64,000 nt of DNA from Pycnococcus provasolii. Its lineage: Eukaryota > Chlorophyta > Pseudoscourfieldiophyceae > Pseudoscourfieldiales. Positions within the stretch are counted from its first letter, which is position 1. Every line of letters starts with the position of its first letter. Below are positions 1-10,400 of this stretch, one piece after another. The notes under the pieces were generated by a model. The model was not told the origin of the DNA. It did no database searches and saw only the letters and a list, made by a program, of their open reading frames with translations. A program made the translations under genes and the position numbers. Location of the stretch: NCBI GenBank assembly GCA_049487715.1, contig CP150561.1:496001-560000 (forward strand). Direction: 5' to 3'.

Positions 1-1787
1 CGACATGAGTCGAATAACGAGTGGACTGAAACCGGAGGCATTGTGCTGCCACTGGGTCCCTCCTGTGTGGCCAGTACGCTCGTCTCTGCGCTGGACGGAT
101 TGTCCAGCAGATCGCGCACCTCGGCGATGAAGGCTTCGGCCTTGGCCGCCCTAGGCCCCTCTCCGCTCATTTCCTCCTCCGCACAATCAACGATTGTCGT
201 GAGGCACTGGATCAAGCTCTCGAGCGTGTAGTCGTAGTCGTAGTTGCTGTTGCTGTTGTTGCTGCTGTTGCTGTTGTTGCTGATGTTGTTGTCGGCGTCG
301 TATGTTGCGAGTGCACGTTCCATGTTGTCTTTGACGCGTTCAGGTAGTTGCGCACGTTTGTAGAATCGGTTTTGAATCTGTTCTGGCGATCGGCTCGACA
401 CATACTGGTTGTGTATTCCCGCCCAGTCCCTGCCCAGTTTAGAAAGACCGATCACTAGCTGGCTACTCTCCTCGTCTGTCCATATGCTGCTGTTGCTGAT
501 GTTGTTGTCGGCGTCGTATGTTGCGAGTGCACGTTCCATGCTCTCTTTGAGGCGTTCAGGTAGTTGCGCACGTTTGTAGACTCGGTTTGCAATCGCTTCA
601 AGCGTTCGCGTCGACACATACTGGTTGTGTATTCCCGCCCAGTCCTTGCCCAGTTTAGAAAGACCGATCACTAGCTGGCTACTCTCCTCGTCTGTCCATA
701 TGCTGCTGCTGTTGATGTTGTTGTCGGCGTCGTATGTTGCGAGTGCACGTTCCATGTTGTCTTTGAGGCGTTCAGGTAGTTGCGCACGTTTGTAGAATCG
801 GTTTTGAATCTGTTCTGGCGATCGGCTCGACACATACTGGTTGTGTATTCCCGCCCAGTCCCTGCCCAGTTTAGAAAGACCGATCACTAGCTGGCTACTC
901 TCCTCGTCTGTCCATATGCTGCTGTTGCTGATGTTGTTGTCGGCGTCGTATGTTGCGAGTGCACGTTCCATGCTCTCTCTGAGGCGTTCAGGTAGTTGCG
1001 CACGTCTGTAGACTCGGTTTGCAATCTGTTGTACCGATCGGCTCGACACATACTGGTTGTGTATTCCCGCCCAGTCCCTGCCCAGTTTAGAAAGACCAAT
1101 CACTAGCTGGCTACTCTCCTCGTCTGTCCATATTCTGTTGTTGCTGCTGTTGCTGATGTTGTTGTTGGAGTCGTATGTCGCGAGTGCACGTTCCATGTCC
1201 TCTTTGTGGCGTACAGCTAGCTGTTTGCGGAGCCTGTATCGACTTTGAATTTGTTCTGGCGTTCGACTCTTCACATACTGCTTGTTGATACTCGACCAGT
1301 CGTTGCCAAGATTTTGCAGACCGGCCAAAAGCTGAGTGCGTTCCTCGTCTGACCACGGGACTCCATGTCCCGCGAGCGCAGGCGCGGCGTCATCAGGGTT
1401 ATCATATCCCGCGAGATCAGGCACGGCGACGGCGAGGCTCATCGATGGTGGAGAAGATGGTGGTGGTGGTGCCTCAGTCTCCTCGGCGCCGTTGTTGTTG
1501 TTGTTGTTGTTGTTGGCGTCGTATGTTGCGAGTGCACGTGCCATGTCCTCTTGGTGGCGTACAGCTAGGTGTTTGCGGATCCTGTATCGACTTTGAATTT
1601 GTTCTGGCGTTCGACTCTTCACGTAATGCTTGTTGATACTCGACCAGTCGTTGCCAAGATTTTGCAGACCGGCCAAAAGCTGACTGCGTTCCTCCTCAGA
1701 CCACGGGACTTTACGTGCCGCGAGCGCAGGCGCGGCGTCGTCATCATCATGATTGCTGCTGCTCGCGACGGCGACGGCGAGGTTCAT
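1..1787 (-). CDS. Tandem Myb/SANT-repeat protein, 3'-truncated by window edge
   Basis: The frame is open without a stop from an ATG at 1787 down to base 1, about 595 codons, so the C-terminus lies outside the window. Six Myb/SANT-like domains begin at Trp29, Trp145, Trp220, Trp292, Trp364 and Trp436. Each starts W-(S/T)-(D/E)-E-E, has a central G-x-D-W, and ends in a recognition-helix-like stretch of the type SRSPEQIQNRFYKR. The linkers are Asn/Ser-rich. Domains 3-6 are spaced exactly 72 residues apart. Such domains usually bind DNA or histone tails, so a nuclear DNA-binding or chromatin role is inferred. After domain 6 an acidic, non-repetitive segment begins. The array is unusually long and nearly identical between copies, which points to recent expansion. 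Which Myb subfamily it belongs to cannot be told from sequence alone. Confidence 0.75.
   Translation of the reverse strand, partial: MNLAVAVASSSNHDDDDAAPALAARKVPWSEEERSQLLAGLQNLGNDWSSINKHYVKSRTPEQIQSRYRIRKHLAVRHQEDMARALATYDANNNNNNNNGAEETEAPPPPSSPPSMSLAVAVPDLAGYDNPDDAAPALAGHGVPWSDEERTQLLAGLQNLGNDWSSINKQYVKSRTPEQIQSRYRLRKQLAVRHKEDMERALATYDSNNNISNSSNNRIWTDEESSQLVIGLSKLGRDWAGIHNQYVSSRSVQQIANRVYRRAQLPERLRESMERALATYDADNNISNSSIWTDEESSQLVIGLSKLGRDWAGIHNQYVSSRSPEQIQNRFYKRAQLPERLKDNMERALATYDADNNINSSSIWTDEESSQLVIGLSKLGKDWAGIHNQYVSTRTLEAIANRVYKRAQLPERLKESMERALATYDADNNISNSSIWTDEESSQLVIGLSKLGRDWAGIHNQYVSSRSPEQIQNRFYKRAQLPERVKDNMERALATYDADNNISNNSNSSNNSNSNYDYDYTLESLIQCLTTIVDCAEEEMSGEGPRAAKAEAFIAEVRDLLDNPSSAETSVLATQEGPSGSTMPPVSVHSLFDSC
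305..1177. repeat. 216-bp coding tandem repeat (Myb/SANT units)
   Basis: The anchor TTGCGAGTGCAC occurs at 305, 521, 737 and 953, exactly 216 bp apart. It recurs in slightly changed form at 1178 (225 bp on) and at 1526 (348 bp on). All spacings are multiples of three, so the reading frame is kept. Units alternate between two versions of the third helix (SPEQIQ type and EAIANRV/QQIANRV type), which suggests that a two-domain 432-bp block was duplicated. Confidence 0.9.
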
Positions 1788-2344
1788 GACGAATAATATT
1801 ATAATAAGTGACAGGCTGTTGCGGAGCGAAGAATAAGTGACAGGCTGTTGCGGAGTGATTCAAAAAGTCGAGCACGGCAAAAAAAGGGGGGACGGCCTGC
1901 TTTGTGCTCCTTCAAAGCAGGCCGACAAAGCAGGCCTCTGGTTGGGCTTGTTTCGAATTTCGGGGTTTCATTTTTCATTTTTCACGTCACTTACAATCAT
2001 TTCCTGTCCTGATTACTGTATAGGATACATACCAAATTGTGGCAACATACCAAAAATATGTGCAAGACGTTGTGGTGATGGGGATCCCTTCTTGTACTGC
2101 ACTTGGTTCCATGTTCGACCTGGTTCCTTGTCGTTTTTGCCCTCTCATCAGTCTCTCTATTACCACGTCAGGCACTGAGCAGATTGGTCCTCATAGATCT
2201 ACCACTTCGTATGGCTAGCTAGATGAAAGTATTGTTTGCGTTGAGAAGAAACTTGTGTCGTGCCTGGTCTGGGCTTGTGGCGTAATGTGACTTTCCATAG
2301 TACATTGTGTTACAAATCTTGCTACAGTGAGTGTTATTGGCATA
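1788..2344. other. Intergenic stretch
   Basis: I see no convincing gene. It holds a 24-bp direct repeat (1803-1826 and 1832-1855, 29-bp period) just upstream of the Myb gene, and one TACTGTA heptamer at 2014-2020. The end near 2345 is the 3' side of the next gene. Confidence 0.6.
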
Positions 2345-4350
2345 TTAGCGGCGCCCGTGTCGACTCGCAGTGAGACGAGGGAAGTTCACGTATTCTCCGA
2401 CGGTGAAGGAGGGCTGATTGTGATTTGCATCTTCAAGACTGTCATTACCAACTAGAGATTTGAGTCTCTTCACAAACTCCTCAAGACGGTAGTCATATCC
2501 TTCACCGCCGTCGCTGAAGTATTTCATACGAAACGATTTTAGACGAGCGCTATAGCGCTCATCGATATCGATGACATCGCGTAGAACGGACGGACCGTAC
2601 TTGTCGTGCCCGCGCGCGAATAGCACGGGCAACAGAACACGTCGCGCGCGCATCACGAGACTGCCCTTATTTGTCCTAAATCCAGCGCGGTATGCCGCGA
2701 GTGCCGGCAATTCGCGCACAACTAGTTTTCCGAAAAACGTGAACGTGAGGTCCTGAGGATGCCCAGTGAGGAAAGAGTGAAACGCCTCGACAGTAACTTC
2801 CTCTGACCCTGTGTAGATCATGCACTCCACGATCAATGCCTGCATGAGAGAAGGGAACGCGATATTCACCACAAAGTCAAAAGACTTGTGCAAATCAGTG
2901 GCGTCCCTCATCGCCGCTTGCGCTTTCGGTGATGTGAAGCCTATTGACTCCGCGAGAAGCCCCCCTGTGGACATGTGTACTATCCGAGAGAGAGATCTAA
3001 TGTAAACCGCCTCTTCGTGTCCTCCGGGATGGAGGTACACCACGTGATCGTCGATGACAGCGTCTTCATCTGTAGGTGGACGTGCGCCCACGTCCATGCT
3101 CGCGAACACCCACTGACGACGTGCGTCCCGCTCTTCAGATACTCCCTGAACCTTCACAATCTTCAGCAAGTCCTTCAAGATGATGGCGGAGTTTTTTCCC
3201 ACCGGATTTGCTGTCGCGACTTCCAAGACATGGTTGTGAAGTTTGATGCCTCCAGAAATGCGTACACCCGCCGTTGGCTCATCCTCAGTTTGCGCACCTC
3301 GCGTGAGGTCGCGCCTCGGCACCTTCGCTGCTCGCACGTCGAACTGGGCCTCTTGAAGGGTGGGATCACTTGCCTCTGCGCGGAGACGCGAATCCTTGAC
3401 ACCAGCCAAAGTGCACAAATTACACTTAATTTTCTTCGCGTCGTAACGTTCGAAACACCTTGGGCACACCCTGATAGCTTTGGCAGACTCGGGCTCGCCC
3501 GCCGCTTCGACAGGCTGCTCGCCCGCCGCTTCGTCAGGCTCGTCTGCCGCTTCGTGCAATTCGAGTCTGGCATCGTCGTCGTCGTTGCCATCACCGCACT
3601 CAACAATGATCAAAGGAACACGTTGTTCTCCTCCGGCAGCACCTCCGACAAGCGCCGATCCATCACCTCCGGCAGACGCCGCTCCGTCACCTCCGGCAGA
3701 CGCCGCTCCGTCACCTCCGGCAGACGCCGCTCCGCTACTGCTCGCGACACTCTTCCTCCATTTCTGAGCTGCGTCGTGTTGTTCGCCAAAGATGTGATTC
3801 ATAACGTTTCTGATGGCGGCGGCGCTTTCAAGGATCTTCAGGTCACAGGCGCACTCGCCGTATGCTTTCCAACTCATAGGCCCTTCGCTCGCGTCGTTCT
3901 GGTCAAGTTCGCTCGAGCACTCGTCTGGAAAAAACCGAAGTCTCCTTGCAGCGACGACGGGCACGTTATGTACGCGCGTCAGACGCGCGTGATGGTGTCC
4001 CTTGTACGTGCCACGAGCAGCGTTGTCGAATTCCACCATAGCCAACCTTCCATGATTCTCCACGCTCACGTTGATAGCTGGTGCTCTCCTCACCCTCCTC
4101 ATGTACGCAGAGTATCCCGTACCGCCGGGCACCAACGCCTTCACGGCGTCGACAACTGCCGCCGAGCCGCTGTACTGGTGCATATACGCAGCCACCTGTG
4201 TCCCAAAGTCCCACTGGAAATCAGCGAGCAGATCTTCACGACGACGTCAGGCGGGAGCGCAGGCAAAGAGAAAGATGAAGATGAAGATGTAGCTAAAGGT
4301 ACCGGTGCCCTCACCACAGCTACGCCCACGGCCACGGGGGACGCCATCAT
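2345..4350 (-). CDS. Orphan protein with zinc-ribbon-like Cys motif, probably two exons
   Basis: A 1.85-kb frame has no ATG at its beginning; the first in-frame Met in the body is at 4183. A better model starts at ATG 4350, splices out 4314-4214 (GTGAGG donor, TTCCAG acceptor) and joins in frame, giving about 634 residues. The middle carries short SAGGDGAA-type low-complexity repeats and an acidic stretch. A Cys motif follows, of the form C-P-x-C...C-N-x-C with about 12 residues between the pairs, as in zinc ribbons. The C-terminal half is non-repetitive and mixed alpha/beta in character. I do not recognise the family; it could be lineage-specific or derived from a transposon-borne gene. An opposite-strand frame over 2975-4459 exists but has no protein-like features. 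Confidence 0.6.
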
Positions 4351-5311
4351 TCACACCACTGCACGATTCCTGAACTATTCACTTGCCAGAGCACCTGGGA
4401 CCAAAACCAGGGGAAAGGCGGAAGGGGAAGTTTGGGGATCCCGGTCAGATAATACATAGTCCTATGCGTGATTCCGCCCCGACGAATTTCGGGACCCGTT
4501 CGTTTACCGGGGGTCGGGGAAAAGGTTTTAACTTTTTTAAGGTTAGTTGGATCCCCTCCCCGACCAAGATGCCCCTTACAGTAGTACTTATGTATGTTAT
4601 TTCAGGGGAGTTTAAGACATTTCATAGGCTGTTTGGTTGTTATTTCAGGGTGGTATGTACAAACTTTGAGCCTATCCTGTACTTTCAGTCACCGTGAAGT
4701 GCTTGGGACCTGTGCTTGGGGCTTGGGCGTTGCCTCTCATACCAACCTAGTGGTATGTATGCACATCGAGAGCAACTCCTGACACCTGAGCGAAATTTCC
4801 CAAGGATACCCTTAGCACGAAGAACCACGTCTTACAGTAACAAACGGCGGATCCAAGGGCTCTTCTCTCAAGGGCGTCAGTCGTCCCTGCTCAGTCGTGG
4901 GCTCACTCGTGGAGTAAACTTCATCGTTTTAGCTCTACCCTAATCCCTGTAAGTTAGCTAGGCAAAGCTCTTTACAGTAGGTGTGCAAGCCGTGAACGCG
5001 AACAGGAACAGGAAACCGGAAAGCATGGACCTGAAGCATGGTCAACAGCATGGTCAACAGCGTACATAGGCAGGAACGCCGTGCTTGAGGAACGCCGTGA
5101 TGAAAACGCGATTAAAAGCCTCCAGGCCGCCAGCCAGGTGGAGCCACCACATGTAAAGTTAACTTACATAAAATTACCACGTGGTCGTCTTCCCGTGAGT
5201 GAATTCACAGAAGTGGGACCTCCGTTTTTTTTTTTTTTTTTTCACGCACGCATCAGAGCACCAGCCTCGTGTTTTTTCTCGTGTTTTTTTTCTCGTGTTT
5301 CTGATGAATCG
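4351..5311. other. Intergenic stretch with TACAGTA heptamers
   Basis: I support no gene here. TACAGTA occurs at 4577, 4833 and 4973. A GGGGATCCC block at about 4434 resembles blocks found next to telomere-like tracts elsewhere in the window. A run of 18 T lies at about 5225-5242, followed by T-rich sequence, just upstream of the p24 gene. Confidence 0.5.
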
Positions 5312-6145
5312 ATGATGATGATGATGTTCGCAACCCCGTCGTCGTCGTCGTCGTCGTCATGTTGCCGTCATGTTGTGCGTGTTCGCCCCCGCATGTTTTC
5401 CCCCCGCATGTTTCCTTATCAGGTAGTAGTAGTAGTAGTGTTTTTACTCACATTAGGGTGTTCGCCACAACCTTGTGAGGCCATTGCTAACTGGCTCGCG
5501 AAAGGAGAAAAGGAGTGCTGGACGCAGATACTTGAAGACCACCACTTCGAGTGGGAAACCGCGGAAACCATGGCCGCTGAAGTTGACGGGCTGATTGTCG
5601 TCAACAGAGGAGGGGAGATGATCCTGCCAGAAAGGTACGTCGACATAACCGTCAAAGAACCGGACGGCAAGATCGTGTACGAAAACAAAGGCGTGCTCAG
5701 CGAAGCGCGCTTCTCCGTGCCAAGCCACGGGGCGGGCAAGTACGAACTGTGCATACACAACAGCGGAGGCGGAGAATTCGTGCACGTCGAACTCGTGTAC
5801 TTCATACCAAAGCACAACCTCGACACGCCGGACGTCGTCGTCGCGCCCAACGGACACAAGGAGCTGCGCGAGACGGAGGTGGCTACCAAGGACCACATGA
5901 ACCCGCTGTACGGACACCTCATCGAGCTCGAGCACATGATCGAGGAGATCGAGTCAGAGCAGCGGCACTACGCGAGACGGCAGGAGAGGCACATGAAAAC
6001 CATACGCAGCTCCAACTGGCGAACCATCTTCTACGCGGGAATGGAGGCGTTCGTGTTCGCGGCGTGCACGTTCGCGCAGGTGGCTGTCATACGAGGACTC
6101 TTCTCGCTTCGCAACAACGACAGTACTCGTGGACGAGGTGTTTAA
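5312..6145 (+). CDS. p24/emp24 (TMED) family cargo receptor
   Basis: p24 proteins cycle between ER and Golgi as type I membrane proteins and help load cargo, including GPI-anchored proteins, into COPI/COPII vesicles. The order seen is a hydrophobic signal segment (V-rich, ending GCSPQPCEA), a GOLD domain with its two Cys (ECWTQ and YELCIHN), a helical segment rich in E/R/H (EEIESEQRHYARRQERH), one C-terminal membrane span (AGMEAFVFAACTFAQVAVI) and a short tail. The start is uncertain. ATG 5312 gives 277 residues with a 36-residue lead before the hydrophobic segment. ATG 5408 puts the signal peptide at the very N-terminus and gives 245 residues, closer to family length. The tail (RGLFSLRNND...) lacks the usual FF plus KK sorting motifs, so its trafficking may differ. 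Confidence 0.87.
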   Translation: MMMMMFATPSSSSSSSCCRHVVRVRPRMFSPRMFPYQVVVVVVFLLTLGCSPQPCEAIANWLAKGEKECWTQILEDHHFEWETAETMAAEVDGLIVVNRGGEMILPERYVDITVKEPDGKIVYENKGVLSEARFSVPSHGAGKYELCIHNSGGGEFVHVELVYFIPKHNLDTPDVVVAPNGHKELRETEVATKDHMNPLYGHLIELEHMIEEIESEQRHYARRQERHMKTIRSSNWRTIFYAGMEAFVFAACTFAQVAVIRGLFSLRNNDSTRGRGV

Positions 6146-6256
6146 AACCTATTCATTCTGCTTTTCGTTGGTTTGTTTTGTTACCAGAAGAAAGAATCTT
6201 TCATGTGAACAACAACAACAACAACAACAACATCAACGTCGTCGTCGCCGTCGTCG

Positions 6257-7207
6257 TCAAGACGCCGACGCCTGCTGCTGGTACGATGCGAGCACAGCCT
6301 GGAATACAGCCTGCGCACGAACGCTAGATGCCTCGCCGAAGCGCACCTTGATCTTGTCCGGATGCCAACGCAGCGAAGCCTTGCGGAAAGCCGCCTTCAG
6401 GTTAAGGCTGCGGTGGCGTCGGAGCAGGCTGGCAAGTACGCCGTCGTCGTGCGGCGGCCAAGGAATGGGTGGAGGTGGCGTTGGTGCGGCACCACTGCGT
6501 TGGCTAGACTCCAGCCGCTCCCAAGCAGCCTCGTGCTGGTCCCACAGCTGGCGCACTCTCACGTCATCAAATGCATCGACGGGCGTGCGCGCCTGTGCCG
6601 TCGTTCTTTCACGGCGGAACGGAGTGTCGGAAGGCGGAGGAGCACGCGGGGGTGGAGGTTGAGGTCTTGCACCGGCGCCGGCGCTGGCGCGTTGCGATGT
6701 CGACGTGGACGTGGACGCGGCGGTATACCGGTGTTGTTCTCGAGCTTGACGACCAGCCTCGAGGTCCATACGCAGTTTTTCGGCGGCACGCAGAGCCGCC
6801 GCGAAGAGACGCTCCTCCTCCTCCTCCTCTCGCCGTTTCCTCTCCACGTCAGCTTCCCGTCGCGACGCCGCCGCCTCGCGCTCACGCGCCTCGCGGTCCG
6901 CGCGCCTGCGTTCCTCGTATGTCTTAGCCTCTTGCGAAGCTTGCAGTTTCCCCATGTCCGCCTGCAGCCTCTCCTGCAGTCTCTCAAACTCCGTCTTGCC
7001 TTCCGTGCGAGCCCGTCCGTGCAAGGTTGCGTGACCTTGCTCGCCGTGCGGCCTCCCTGGCGGGGGCGGCGGCGGCGCGGTTGAGCCTGTGAGCGGCGTT
7101 CCGTACGCCGGCCGCGACGCAGGCTTGCTCGTCGACGTGGACGTGGACGTCGTCGTCGTCGACGACGACGAGAAGGCGCGCGCGAGCCATGGCGGGTGCC
7201 CCTCCAT
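6257..7207 (-). CDS. NFKBIL1-like protein with C-terminal J-like motif
   Basis: The protein is 316 residues. An N-terminal Ser/Thr-rich and Pro-rich segment is followed by a highly charged helix (about 95-190, R/E/A-rich, probable coiled coil). A Pro-rich linker and a compact C-terminal J-like helix pair with RWHPDK complete it. The combination of an ERLQ-type charged helix with a terminal LRWHPDK motif is the pattern of the NF-kappa-B inhibitor-like 1 family, which in other organisms has been linked to RNA processing. Ankyrin repeats, present in the human member, are not visible. The HPD tripeptide is intact, so Hsp70 binding is possible but not shown. ATG 7207 is followed closely by another at WLAR, so the exact start is open. 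Confidence 0.75.
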   Translation of the reverse strand: MEGHPPWLARAFSSSSTTTTSTSTSTSKPASRPAYGTPLTGSTAPPPPPPGRPHGEQGHATLHGRARTEGKTEFERLQERLQADMGKLQASQEAKTYEERRRADREAREREAAASRREADVERKRREEEEEERLFAAALRAAEKLRMDLEAGRQAREQHRYTAASTSTSTSQRASAGAGARPQPPPPRAPPPSDTPFRRERTTAQARTPVDAFDDVRVRQLWDQHEAAWERLESSQRSGAAPTPPPPIPWPPHDDGVLASLLRRHRSLNLKAAFRKASLRWHPDKIKVRFGEASSVRAQAVFQAVLASYQQQASAS

Positions 7208-7488
7208 GTGTTTGACTCACTTGTGACCACCCCGGCACGGGGCGAAAAGCAGGTCGGGCCAGAGGGTCGGGCCAGCCCATCGGGTTACGGGGACCCGCTG
7301 TAGAACCATTCCCCTTCTCCATGTGAGTTTTCATTTTTACCACCAACCGCCCGGGACACCTCGCTTCACCTGTCACCACGCAGTGAATGGCACCGGTGAA
7401 TGGGCTGAATGGTGAAAGTGAATGGTGTGAATGGACGACCGTTGGCCAAAAAAGTGCAACTTTATTACTGAATGTTTTGCCTCACCTC

Positions 7489-10400
7489 TTAGAAGTCGTC
7501 GCCGCCGCCGTCAGCGCTTACGCTGTTGTCCGTCAGGCGATTGTCTACATCGCCCACACCGTCTTCATGCGTCGCGATGTTCGATATCGTCTCCTCGTGG
7601 AAACGCTGGACCGTGAGACTGTCGGCGATCGATGCCAGCCACGAAAAGAGTACCAGGAGAAAGGATCTTTTCAGCATCATTGCTAGTGCATCGCGACCAA
7701 ACAGGTCAGAGATCAGGGAAACTGCCCATGTTCGGAAATACTGGTCTTCCAGACTGGGGTCCATCTCATACATCATAACGCCGTACGCAAACACGATCCA
7801 CGTGCAGACAGCCCACAGCGAAACCATGAGAGCCACACCCGCCCGAGCCATTGTGCGCTTCGCGCCAATCGTCTGGCCAAGCGTGTTGAGAGCATCGGCG
7901 TCTGCGCGGCGGTACTCCTCGCTGCCAGGTCGATTGATCATGGACATGTGCATTTTTGCCCCGTCAATCTTGTCGTTCACAACCTTTACAGAGGTAGTTT
8001 TGCTCATTGCTCTTCGCGTGGATGGGCGAATACAAATCGACGTTAACATCGCCAATCTTCGCCTCAACGCCGGTATAATTCGCGAAAGGAGTTCCTTTGC
8101 GCGTTTCCCCGCCATCTTCGGATCGACGAGGGAAACGGCTAGAATCTCCACAACATGCACGAAAAATCCAACAAATGATAGCTTAGCAGGGGCGTAGTGA
8201 TAATGACCAGGGTCCGCGATCGACTCACCCTTCTCGAAAGGAATCTGTATTGCAAGTCGCGTCGGCACCACAATGACCACCGTGAGCAGAATCACAAAAA
8301 TCGTATCGAGAATACTGTTCTTTTTGGGGAAAGCAGTGCACGAAGGGAGTACCACAGCCTCCGGAAGAATTTGAATCGCCGGACACCGAGTCTCGCCCAT
8401 GCACTCTGTATTGATCGTAGCCGGGCAACCAAGCCGAATGCGCATCTGTTCGCAGCACTGCTCGGCACGCTGGTACCAAATCCAAATTGACACCGTCAGG
8501 GCGACGAATATGGTCGAGCACACGCAGAACAATCGCTTGCCACGGCTAAATCTGTCCGTCACACGCACATAGAAGACGCGGAATACGATGTGAGTCGAAA
8601 GAAAAACGTGCATGAGGTTTTGGATCGCATTGTTGAGTCGGGAACAAGGGTCATTCATCGCGGTGAGAGGGTTCTTCGATCGCGCCTCTTTCAGGCGCTT
8701 TGATTTGATCAATTTGGCGTAGGCTTGTGCCTTCCTCACCTGCGCGTCGTAATGCTTAAACCAATGCTTCACGAGGTCGCGTGCCATGTTCTCTTCATCA
8801 GACCGCAAAGTGGATTCCGTTTCGGGGTCGAGAGATTGTGTCGTGGAAATATGCTTCTCGCCGAGGTAGAGGCGAAGGAGATCAAGATTAGAAGAAGAAT
8901 TTGCCTTTCGCCATGGATTCACCACAAAACTGCGCTCGTTGCGCTGCACAAGCCATTCCTTCGCTAAGAGCGAGGACCACTGCTCGTCGCTAAGCTCCTT
9001 CGGCTTTGTCGCCAGCAGTGCCGCTGGTGTGAAGATGTTGCGCTGCCCATCTATGATGTGCGTGTGATCTGGGTCGTCGACATTCTCTCCATGCAAACCC
9101 TCGTATAGCGTATCAATTTCCTCGTCTCGCATAAAATTCACTCGCCAGAGTTCCGCCAGCCTCTGCCGCTGCTGCTTGCCCGTCAGTGGTGCCTCCTTAC
9201 TATCCACAGCCTCGGTTCCATTCGACTTGGAAACGCCATTCTCCGACGCGTTTTCGTCGTGCACGTCTAAGGTTGCGCGAAGCGCTTCCGCCAAACCAGC
9301 GGTTGCGCCAAACGAACCGTCGGGCCGTTGCAACAGAGCGACGCGGAATGCGTCGCACGCATTTAGCCATCCCGTTTGCATGTGCAGCGGGCCAGCAGGA
9401 TCAGTCAACGCCAGGAATCGCGATAGTATCATCGAGAATGTTGCATTGCCTGGAAGAGCTGACCAGGAAAGCTGCGAGCATAGCTGAGCCTGCAGAATGA
9501 AATCTTCAAAGTCCATCTTGCCGCTCATCACTAGATGTGAGAGGACTAGGCACGTTCCAAGGCAGCGCTCGACACCGTACACCGTTTTTTCCTCTTGCTC
9601 TATGGTCATTGCTAAAATCACCGGTTTATCACTATCGTCGTCGTCGTCGTCGTCGTCGTCGTAAATCTCGTTGCCGCGACTGAAAATTTGGCTGGGAGGC
9701 CCGTAAATGGAAACGGTAGCTGCTTCCAACGTACTTTCTCGATTCAAAATCCTGGTGCCCGCAGACTTGTCTTCTGGCAGCTCTAGTGGCGCAGGCTGCG
9801 AGGTTAAATACTTGGAAACGCTCGTCACCCCGGGAATCCATCGAAAATGCTTGAGAAAATCGTAGTGAGACCCCTCTTCCCAGTCCATCTCCGCTTTGGT
9901 CTTCGTTGTCCGAAGCACCGCGTGTCGCGCACTGTATGCCTCCACGGTGCGAATCTCCCGCTTGATTTCAGCGAGAGGAATTGCAATTCTGAGACGCATT
10001 CTCTTACGCTCACTGTAACCGATCATTTGGCAAATTTGCTGGAAATGGGTTTTGGGGGTCATGTCAGTCAGGAGATTTTTGTAAAATTTCCCACGTGTTC
10101 ACACACACAATTCTATTCCAACTTCCGATGCCGTCTGCGCAAAAGGTTTTCTTATTTTAACCTCATCCTAACCCAAACGATAATATCACCAGGTCAACAC
10201 TGTTCGCAGAAACACATTCATTCACACACGTACCTTGCCCCAATCTCCATCATCGTCGTTCGTGTCCGGTGCAAAGGTCCAAGTCCAAGCACCATTCTGA
10301 TCCTGGATAAATCCGGAGAGAGTGGCCGCCTCGCTTTGAACCGTCTCCACAACGAGATGACGACGCGCGCGTCGGGTATGCATCTCGAGATACACAGCAG

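Noticed and set aside
2975-4459. 494-codon plus-strand frame antisense to the zinc-ribbon gene
   Set aside because: It has no recognisable protein character. The minus strand has the Cys motif and a plausible splice model.
10039-10062. Treating 7489-10062 as a separate gene starting at the ATG at 10062
   Set aside because: That ATG lies inside the proposed intron next to its acceptor. The perfect donor at 10233 and in-phase join favour one gene.
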